From: Acorus gramineus
Lineage: Eukaryota; Streptophyta; Magnoliopsida; Acorales; Acoraceae
Direction of reading: 5' to 3'
Length of the DNA: 64,000 nucleotides
Assembly: GCA_030737835.1 (NCBI GenBank)
Contig: JAUJYN010000034.1
Span: forward strand, 186,001-250,000
This document shows, piece after piece, positions 38,525-47,855 of this stretch; within the stretch, counting starts at the first letter, position 1, and each line of letters opens with the position of its first letter. The position numbers were made by a program, and so were the translations under genes. The notes under the pieces were generated by a model that saw nothing but the letters and a program-made list of their open reading frames with translations, did no database searches and had not been told where the DNA came from.

Positions 38525-40089
38525 TGTGAGGTGCCGAAGAGTTTGAGAGAGAGAGAGAGAGAGCGGAGAGAGAAAAAAAAAAGGTATTTAATATATCTTT
38601 TCTTTTTACCTTTTGATTTTCCTATTATTTATTAGATCCATGCTTAGGTATTTGGATTTTTGAGCTTTTAATAAAAAATAGGGTTTTGATTTATTAATTA
38701 TTTTAAGAATTAAATTTTTTTTTATGTTATGGGATTTTGTGTTTTTATCAAATTAGAGTTTTGATATACATATGTTCATATTGTTAGATTCTTATATTTT
38801 TATAAAACCAGGGTTTTGATCTATTATTTATTATTATTAGATCTAAGTTAGATTATTAAAATTGAATTTTCTTTAATAAAGCTAGGTTTATGATTTATAC
38901 AAATCCATAAGATGATAAGTTTTATTTGTTTTCAACTTTTACTAATTAATAGTTTATTTTTATAGAGAAAAATGTGTGTTTTCATGTTATTATATCAATT
39001 TTTGTTATTTTATTATTTTGAATTTTCTGGATATTGTCTTTTTCTGTGTTTTATCTTTTCTGGTTTTGTCTTTTAGTGTTTGGTTAGATGGTAAATAGGT
39101 TTTTATTCTTTTCTTAGGTTCTATTTTCTTTTGTATGATTTATATGAGATTAGTTTTGCTTATTGGTTATTAATTATGATTAGAGAAATTAGGTCTAGGC
39201 TTGAATTATAGGTTTTAATTAATAATTTATTTGGTTCATCTAGGTTGTAAATTTTGTTGCGGGCTTCATTCTCCGGACCTAGGGTCCATTCGAGGTGAGT
39301 GGGCTTATCGATTTATTTCGTGTGAGCTTTTGCTCTATAACGTTGAATTTCATATGCCAATGATATTTATTGTGATAAATTTGCATGATTTGGATTTTTT
39401 CATATTGGTCAAATTGCATTTTTATTAAATAAAATTGCATGATTTAATTCATTCATTATGTCATTTAAAATAGCATGTATTATGCTATTCATGTTTCAAG
39501 AATTAATGTAATACATTTATTGATGCTTTTGTTTTTTAGATAATTGTTTGAGTTAAGAATTTTGGTATTTTTGAGATTTTTGGAAAAATTTAGGACTAGT
39601 GGAGACAACCTAGTCCTAGGTGATTTTATTAAGATGCACATCATAGCATATTTCAGGAATAAATCCCCCCGTTGTATTTCGCCTTTGGGGAGGAAGGTCT
39701 AGGACTCGAAGAGTCCCAAGATCGGTGAGGGGTGTGGTAAAGCATTCCTTGTAGCGGCGGATTCCTTTGTTTGGAGTTTGCAGCAACCGGGGCATCCTGT
39801 GTTGGTGTTCTCGTAGTGATGGCAGCGGCGACCCATCAGCGTCTTCTAGATCCGACGTCTCCTCGAGGGAGCTTTTTGAGCGATTTAGTCGCTTGGGGCT
39901 TGGCACACCTATTTTGGGGAAACGTTCTTCCGATTGAGAACCCGACCCGGTCATATCATTTAAACCTCATGATTTCTACAACGTGGGCCAAGGATTGGGC
40001 CACATGATTGCTTTAAAATATATATATTTTTAAGCTCACGAATTTATATTGATTTATTAAAGAGAATTCTTGTTTTTAATATAACTTTA

Positions 40090-40143
<54 letters not shown>
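38099..40143 (+). repeat. Element H 3' LTR, middle piece
   Basis: Continues H after the ACCTA duplication. It contains a GA microsatellite (38502-38524), long AT-rich sequence matching 1643-2539, the stretch 39685-39895 missing from the 5' LTR, and a (TA)n run from about 40097. The DNA transposon begins at 40144. No coding content is seen. Confidence 0.85.
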
Positions 40144-40147
<4 letters not shown>

Positions 40148-40310
40148 AAGTGATTTCCTATGGGCCATGCGGACATGCGGTTTGATATCTCGACCATTCG
40201 ATTGGTGTCCAGTGATCAAACGGTGGCTGATTTTTATAAAACCAAATCAGTTACTCAGTCATCCGGTACCCAACGAAAAGTCAAAATCGAAAGACTTCAG
40301 CGTTCTCTCT
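40144..40310 (+). repeat. Left terminal inverted repeat of the DNA transposon
   Basis: Pairs with 46484-46648. Shared text includes GCGGACATGCGGTTTGATAT and GTACCCAACGAA. Base differences between arms are scattered and mostly transitions, so the element is not very recent. Confidence 0.85.
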
Positions 40311-40615
40311 CTTCTCTTTCCTCCTTCTCCCCTTCTTCTCTTTCATTTTTTTTTTCAAATCTCATATGCTCCATCTCCCTTTCTTTCTCCTTTTTTTTTT
40401 TCCTGATCTGATCCTCTCAATCTCCCCTTCTTTTCTCTATTTCATTTAATGTGAGTTTTTTTAATAAATTTGTTTGGTAGATTATGATTTATTATAATAC
40501 ATGATTGGTAATATATGTTTGTTGTCCTTCCTTTGTTTTTCTTTTTTTTTAGATCAGCAAAACCCCTACCCTTCCTCACTCCCCACGGTACCTCCTCCGG
40601 CACCATCCACGGTAC

Positions 40616-43600
40616 TGTTGTGTTTGTGTCATTTGGAGCGCTCTGTTTGAAAATTTGGGTACATAATTTTTTTCCTAGAAGTTATGTATTCCTGATTTGG
40701 TATTTGGATTTGATTTTGTTAAAATCCAAGATGAAGAGGTTTAAATATGAATTTACTATGAGATGTCCAGTTTTGAGTTAGCTTTCGTACAGAAGTGGAA
40801 TTAGATCAACTGGATTCTTGTAGTAAAAGTTATGGGTATTTTTCCAAGTATACCCCGGGGAGGGAAATTCTGGCAGCAGCCCCGTTCTATGTTTAGCTCT
40901 AATTTCGGAATAGCTGGAGAGATTAATTGATCTTGGCATGAACATGAAAGTTATAGATAATCCTCTTGGCTTTCCAATGGACTTGGAATTGTGCAATTCG
41001 GATCTATATCGAAGAAGTTATGGCTGTTCTAATGAAGCATGCGCAGAATTTCTAGTCAAAGGGCGACTAGGTCTTTTCATCCCCTCTTTAGATATTTATG
41101 TGCAAATATCTCTCTCTCTCTCTCTCCCTCTCACTTCCACGCCATTTTCTTGCCCTCTCTTCCTCTCTCTCAAGCCCCCCCTAGGTGTTTGTTTAAATGC
41201 CCCAAAGAGAAGAAGAGAAGGAGGAGGTGAAGGAAGAAGAGAAGGTTGGTTCATGCATTGTTGTTGTTGATCTCCTCTCTCTCAAGCTCCCTTTCTCATG
41301 ATCTTTCCCCCCTGATTTGCAGCCATTGGAGGAGGCTGAGGTGGTGTGGTGGCGGTTGAGGTGGTCGCGGGTGCGTCGAGGGCCCCCGAACCTCCCCCTT
41401 TCATTCCCCCTCCAAGGTGAGCTCCTCCCCTTCTTTTCTTGGTTTTCATGGCTTAAGGGGATGTTAGGGAGGTCTTGCATGCTATGCATATGGGTTAGGG
41501 TGTGTGTGAGGGGTTGGGGAGGGTTAAAATGAGGTTGGGATGGGCTGGGCGCGCGCTGGGCGCAGTCTGCGCACGTGCGCGCACAGGCGCGCGCGCAGGC
41601 GTGCGCTGGCAGGCACAGTCGGGCGCGCAGGCGCGTGCGCGCGGGTGCGCGCGGAGTGGTCGCGCGGGTGCGCGCAGGCGTGCGCGCGAGCGTGCACACG
41701 CGCGGAGTAGTGCGCCTGGGCATGCTCCTAGGCGCGGGGCTGGGGACCAGTGCGGGCGCGAGCGTGCGTGCGCGTGCGTGCGCGTGCTGGGGCGTGCGCG
41801 GGGTGCTGCGCGGGGGGCGCAGTGCACGCGGGTACGCGCTGGGCTGGACGCGTGGTGCGCGCGGGCGCGCGCAAGCGTTCGCGCGCGTGCGGCAGCCCGT
41901 CTGGGCGCGCGGGCAGGCGCCCGGCAGTTCACCGATGGTGCTGGGGTGCGTGCGTGCGTGTGCATTTGTGCGTGCACGTGCGGGGGGGCCATGCGTATGG
42001 CTGCCCAAGTGTTCGGGTAGGTGTCGGGGCACTCGGACTCGCGTGCGTACGTGCGTGCTCGCATGCGTGCGATCCCGTATGCATGCTTGTCCGAGTATTG
42101 GGTATTTCTAATGTTTTCTTTGTGTAAATTGTGTTGTTTCTCACCAGTTGGATGCCCCTACCTTGCAGATCTCGTCGGATGGGATGCGCGAGGTCCCGGG
42201 TCGTAATGGTGAGTGGTTTGATTCCAATCCCCCCCCCCCCTCTCTAGGGATGCGCTCGACCCGCATAGTCGCGCATCGATGGGGGGCCCTAGCTAAATTA
42301 TGTAGACAGCTATGCATGCATAATAAATATGATATATCCATGCCACCTTAGACTTTGTATGCTAGGGATACGCACCCTTATATCATGTATAGCGGCCTAT
42401 GCATGTCTAGACACCTTGCCCCGAACTACGCATGTTCCCATCTAGTTTAATTTAATTAAATCAAATGCGAGCATATAGTTACAAGCATGCCTTAGAGAAT
42501 ATTATAACCTTGTTGTTATAATATATGTCTCCCCGCATCTTAGTTATGCGCCCTGGAGGAATTCTGGTGAATCTTAGTCATGACATTATTTAGCGTTACA
42601 ACCGGTGTCGACGGATCCAAGAGGATCATATCCGCGTGACTAGGCTGTCTTCTCCTTATTGGTTGGGATCCGAGGTAGGAACTCTCCGGCGTTAGCTGGC
42701 CTGACAGAGGGCTCCCATCTGTAGGTGCCTCCGATGCGTTCGGACTGTGCTGATCGTGGGAGTATACCAGGTGGAGGCTACGAGGGTGGGAGAGGCTACC
42801 CGGTGGGACCAGGGGTGGAAAGCGGTCTAGTATGCCCCAAGAGACCCATGTGACCCCTCGAAAAAGGGTGAGGGTGAGGGTGGGGTGGGTCGGCGATGTT
42901 ACGACCCACTAGCTTGTGTAGTTACTCCCGTTTAGGGACTACGACTACTTTGAGGTTAATATGAGTGTGTTGGTTGTTGTTATGCATGTGAGTGATATCT
43001 CGATAAGCGAGTATCGAGAGTGGTTGTCTTCCATTGGGTTTCGCTTTGCGAACATGGGATCGTTCTCCCCTTCGTTGGATCCGATGTAGGAACTCCCCGG
43101 CGTTGGCTATACCTGTTAGAGGACTAGGCGGAGGCCACGAGGGTGGGAGAGGCTACCGGGTGGACCAAGGGTGTAGAGCGGTGAGTTGAGGAGATCGGGT
43201 TGTAGATACTACCCGGGAGAGGGTTAATGAATGATGTCACGAGCGTGGAATCGTTCTTCCCTTCGTTGGATCCGAAGTAGGAACTCCCCTGCGTTGGCTA
43301 TACCTGTCAGAGGACTAGGCGGAGGCCACGAGGGTAGGAGAGGCTACCGGTGGACCACGGATGCAGAGCAGTCTAAGTCTCTCCCAAAGTCCCAAGATGT
43401 TTCCTTTCAGGAGTGAGAATGTGGATGAGACGAAGACGCGTCGCCTCGTGACCCATTCGTTGTTCGACCGTTTCCCCTAGAGGTTGGATCCGGTCTCGTG
43501 ATGGATGTTGAAGGACATCGATGGGCGATTATCTAGATGTAGATGATCCAGTAGTGTTTAGTGAACCAGTAAATCCGGGTCTCTTCGACCGACGGAATGG

Positions 43601-44232
43601 TCTCTAGACCAGTAAATCCGGGTCTCTTCGACCGACGGTATGGTCTCTCCCCATAAGTCCCAAAAGACTCCCTCCGGGAGTGAGGGTGGGGGTGAGGTTG
43701 GTCGCGCCGCCGCGTGACCCTGTTATCCATTGGGTTTCTACCCATGTTTTCCTTGAAAGGAAATTGATTATGTATTGAACTGTAGAATAGTGATTGGTTT
43801 CCATCCACTCACTGAGCTTGTAGCTCACCCCTCGCATATTGTTTCTTTTCAAGGGCAGTGTTGGGCGTGGAGCTGGAGCTTTCCTGTGGCGTGGTCTTAT
43901 GGGCGTGGAGTGTTCTGTCGGCGGGTGGCGAGTGTGAGGCTGTCAGCATTCCTAGAGTCATTTTATGCTTTGTAAATCGTGCATGTGGCACAGGTTGTAT
44001 TTTCTTTGGTCTAGACTTGGCTTTCACAGGACATTGATTGTGTATTCGGGTCTGTAATAATGTTTTTGATTTACAGACATTGTTATATATTATGCTTCCG
44101 CTTTTCAGTCAGTTATCATTATCTTGCTTTGCCGCCTTGTGTATTGTTGTTGGTGTCCTTATTGACCTCAGGTATTGATAGCTGATATTATATTATATTT
44201 TGCCACGTCTCGGGGACGCCTGGGGCGTGACA
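40616..44232 (+). mobile_element. Type B solo LTR, sense on plus, inside the DNA transposon
   Basis: Begins TGTTGTG at 40616 and ends CTGGGGCGTGACA at 44232 (3617 bp). Flanking five bases are GGTAC and AGCAC: similar but not equal, so the target duplication is degenerate or lost. It is the clearest plus-strand view of the LTR layout: U3, (CT)n and C/T-rich leader, acceptor-like TTTGCAG before 41323, donor GTGAGC at 41417, GC-rich block, micro-exon 42169-42208, hairpin sets (42885-42910, 43400-43450, 43660-43725) and a final acceptor near 43853. Confidence 0.88.
42169..42208 (+). other. Predicted 40-nt micro-exon in type B LTR
   Basis: Bounded by TTGCAG on the left and GTGAGT on the right. 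The type B counterparts are 577-613 (37 nt), 11430-11468 (39 nt) and 36697-36735 (39 nt), all on minus. The upstream donor in this copy is GTGAGC at 41417, giving a 752-bp intron that contains the GC-rich block. Splicing is predicted, not shown. Confidence 0.55.
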
Positions 44233-46320
44233 AGCACCCCCTCCGGCATCGGCAATGGCACCATCTACCAGCACCTCCTCCTTTCCGTTATAAGTTCCTC
44301 CACTTAGTTGGATTATTTGCATTGTTTAAGGTCTTGATTTCATTTTATTTTTTAATTTAGGGTTTGGGGTGTTCAGTTGTTTGTGCAAGTTGTTTGTTGT
44401 AATATTTTAGTAAAAATGTTTAGTAGGGGAGTTGAGAGTACAAATCATGATGAATCTAATGAAAATTTAGAATCTTTATATGGGTATGTCACTGTTAAAC
44501 AGTGTTTTTTCTTGCTATAGGTGGAGAATGAATTCTATTAACCTTCTTTAATACATATTGCATTCCTTTATGATTAAATTGAATCTTCGTTTGAATTTTA
44601 TTCTTGATTTAATACATATGCATTTCTTTATGGTTAAATTAAATTGTAACTTTGTCAATATTGGCTGTCTATTTTCTTTCATAGCATGTTTTCTGGGACA
44701 AAGCTATTTTATAGGTTGAGAATATCTTCACATTTGAAACCCGAAAAAGGAAACCTGAAAAAAAGAAGAATGAAATGGGCGTTGATTTAAGCGTTAATGC
44801 AGTGGGAGCTTGCTGCGGCATATTACAATTAAATAGGAAGAACATCTCTTAAGTGTATCCAGACTTTTTTACATATCCAAAAAGTTATAAAGGTTACACC
44901 CATTGAAAATCTTTTTTAAAACTCCACTTAACAGTAAACCTACAAATATCATAAACAACATGAATACAATAAAGAACAATGAAGGATGACGATTTCAGTG
45001 TTGTAATATGGTCACGCATTTTTTAATGTGATCTTGTGATGCTTCAATTTTAGAAATTCTCTTCTCCATAGTTTCAATTCTCACCAACACTTTAGAATTT
45101 TTCACTTCAACTTTTAAAATTTTCTCCTCCATCTTCAAATACATAATTAAATAATCTTTATATTTTACTCTTATCAAGATCACCATTTTTTGCTTTTAAA
45201 TCAAAGCTTCTCACCTGCAGTAACAATAACAAAATGAAAAACCCAAAAATGATCCAAAATCGGTAGAACTGATTTAATGAATGAAAAAATAATTCATGAA
45301 GTAATTGCAAAACCTAAATGAAAATATACTGAACAACAGTAATTATAATAACCATAAAAAAGCCTAAAATTAACCAAATAAAACAAAATAAAAATCATCA
45401 CAGATAACTAGGGGTTCCTATGCCCGTTTTCCAGGGATTGAAAACTCTATATATCAGAACTTGTCAAAAGTTTCATTAACCTTCTTTTTATTTGAATATT
45501 ATAAATATAAATATTTTAGAAACAATTTTTTTTATATTTAAAAGATGTAAAAATACATTTCATTTAATCGGATGATATTTTCTAAAATTTAAAATTATTA
45601 TTTATAATTTAATAATAAATTTTTCATATAAATTCAAAATTTGAATGACTAAAAAGTATATCCTATGATATTATAAATATGCCCAATGGTATTATAATCA
45701 ATTTAATATAAATTCAAAATTATATGAAACCTGTGTTGTTAGGTTTGAAAATAAAAGATAGAACTTTAAAAATATCTAGATTTAATTAAATTTTAATAGT
45801 TTTTTTTATTTATGATAAATATTCAGATTTTAATTAGAGAGATTTCAGGATATATATGTAGAAAAATTTATAAAATAATTTATATCTCATAATTAAAAAT
45901 ATTTAGATGAACAATAAGATTTCACATATTTATAGAACCAAACACTAAAAGGTTAATATTTTATGTAAAAATAAACAACAAAAATAATTTTTTATAAGAT
46001 AATTTCAATACAATCAAATGCTGAAAATAAATTTTATTTTTCAAAAAAAACTTTTCTTTGTAAAAAGAAATCATTAGAAAATCAAAATACATGAAACCAT
46101 ACATGGACCCTAAACAAACCAACTGATGAATGTAATTATAAAGCATCTCAACATCTTCAAAAACCAAAGCTTCCAAGATCCAATCAAGCCAAGAAACCAG
46201 AAACCAAGGATTGGAAAGACCCACTCCTTGTCGAGAAAGAAGACATCTTCAACAAGAAGCTGCTGCACTTATCACATTTGGGTGATCTTAGATGTAAAAG
46301 AAATAAGAGGAGAGGAAGGG

Positions 46321-46358
<38 letters not shown>

Positions 46359-46483
46359 TGCTTCAATGGGGAACCATCTCCTTCAGATTGGAAAAAAAAA
46401 ATGAAATAGAGAAAAGAAGAGAAGATGCGTAGGATCAGATCTGGTTCAAAAAAAAAAATCGATAGAGAAAAGAAAGGGAGGAA
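44233..46483. other. DNA transposon interior, no transposase recognised
   Basis: Low-GC sequence with no conserved transposase motif. A minus-strand frame at 44995-45186 encodes a Lys/Glu-rich peptide (MEEKILKVEVKNSKVL, METM-like heptads) that looks like a coiled coil, possibly a captured exon. On plus, 44418-44482 gives an open stretch followed by GTATGT, a plausible splice donor. The Pro/Ser-rich text at 40540-40615 resumes after the solo LTR. These could be captured host-gene pieces, but I cannot identify a parent gene. Poly-A and GA runs occur at 46320-46470. Confidence 0.45.
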
Positions 46484-46648
46484 AAAAGACGCTAAAGTCT
46501 TTCGATTTTGACTCTTCGTTGGGTACCAGATGACTGGATAACTGATTTGATTTTTTAAAAATCAGTCACCGTTTGATCGCTGGACTCCAATCAAACGATC
46601 GAGATATCAAACCGCATGTCCGCATAGCCCGTAGGAAATCACTTCCCT
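46484..46648 (-). repeat. Right terminal inverted repeat of the DNA transposon
   Basis: Reverse complement of the left arm and ends GGAAATCACTTCCCT. Flanked by CTATATATAT, part of the (TA)n run of element H. Confidence 0.85.
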
Positions 46649-47300
46649 CTATATATATTATATATATATATATATATAGTTGTATCATTTAACTCATGAT
46701 TTCTCTTGTGTGGGCCAAGGATTGGGCCATGTGCTTGCAATAAAATATTTTTTTTAAGTTCATGATTTTAAATCGATTTAATAAAATAAAAGATTTATTA
46801 AAAGAAATTCTGATTTTTATATAACTTATTTTTATATATCATTGTCACGTGAAGTAATTTGTCAATGGACTTATTCACTGAGTTAATCGCTCATCCTTTT
46901 CGATATGGGCTAGTTGTTTCATAACCAGGTATCGCATATTTCAAGGATCAAATTGAAGTTTGGGGTTTTCGCATCTTTCATGAATATCTTCGAAGTAGTG
47001 ATTCAAATGTGAATTATAGTCACGATCAACTATTTGGATTTGTTCAGTTTAGATGGCTCCCACAGGGGTGGTTTATTGTGTATTTCCTTTTAGTATCTTG
47101 TTTCCGCAAAACTCTGATATTTTGTAAGACCATTGGTGATTTAAAAACATTGGATATTATTTATATTTATTATCATCTGTTTTATTATATTGTTATCATA
47201 AAAAAAAAAGAGCTGCAAATTTTGGTATTGTATTTAGATTAAATTTAGTAACGACCCATTTACCGTCCGATAAACGGTTAGGTAAATGCGGGGCGTTACA
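46649..47300 (+). repeat. Element H 3' LTR, last piece
   Basis: Matches 21620-21985 followed by 31369-31575 and so shows the empty target site of the full-length type A element. Ends GGGGCGTTACA at 47300. Confidence 0.88.
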
Positions 47301-47686
47301 ATATCACATGAGGACACAATCCCAAAAATATGCCTACAATTACTAGTTTCACAAAGATCTTTAGAAGACAGAGATCTGCCTTACCAAAACAAGGGGAGGA
47401 AAATGGGGAGATGCGGGGCTCTCGACACACCCACGACCACCTCAACCACCACAACCACTACCACCACTTGATCAGCATCTCCTCATGCCTTTCTTGGCTG
47501 TAAACAGGGGATAAAGGCATGAGAGGGAGATAGAGAGAAGAGAAACAACAAGAACAACAACACACACACTCACCCTTATTCACTCTCTCTTGGCTTCTTC
47601 TTCTTCTTCTTCTTGTTCTTCTTAATAAACAAAGGAAAAGCAACCAAAAAGGGGAGCCAAAGAGGGCCTCGGATGGATTTTCTTGG

Positions 47687-47739
<53 letters not shown>

Positions 47740-47855
47740 CTCACTTTTGCGGGGGTGATGAGAAGGAGAGAAAAGGGGGGTGCACTTAAGGCTATTCTCA
47801 CCCTCTAACACACAAAATAACCAAGGATTCCTTAGCTATTAAGCAAGAGGGGGGT

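Larger units (their letters stand above)
40144..46648. mobile_element. Long-TIR DNA transposon (MULE-like), non-autonomous
   Basis: The two ends are inverted copies: AGGGAAGTGATTTCCTA at 40144 and its reverse complement ending at 46648. The strong match runs about 165 bp, and weaker similarity continues further in. Terminal repeats of this length are typical of Mutator-like elements, although the family is inferred from structure alone. It inserted in a (TA)n run, so a target duplication cannot be read. Without the nested type B solo LTR it is about 2.9 kb. No transposase (MULE or hAT domain) is recognisable. Confidence 0.8.
1643..47300 (+). mobile_element. Element H: old gypsy-type LTR retrotransposon, heavily interrupted
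   Basis: H is the scaffold into which most other elements inserted. Its two LTRs are recognised because their pieces match each other: 1643-2539 with about 38833-39680, 18148-18262 with 39897-40010, 21447-21986 with 40010-40140 plus 46670-47045, and 31374-31575 with 47045-47300. The LTR starts TGTAACACC at 34343 and ends GGGGCGTTACA at 31575 and 47300. An initiator-Met tRNA primer site follows the 5' LTR, and a purine tract precedes the 3' LTR. With the insertions removed the LTR is about 3 kb and the interior only about 2.8 kb, so most of gag-pol is lost. The left end of the 5' LTR is not visible. The bases after 47300 (ATATC) would be its target duplication. Confidence 0.85.

Noticed and set aside
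39616..39954. Minus-strand open frame of 112 codons in the H LTR
   Set aside because: It lies in LTR sequence, is absent from the 5' LTR (deleted region) and has no homology that I recognise.
45961..46224. Minus-strand open frame rich in Leu, Phe and Lys
   Set aside because: AT-rich composition explains it; no start context or domain. Left as part of the transposon interior.
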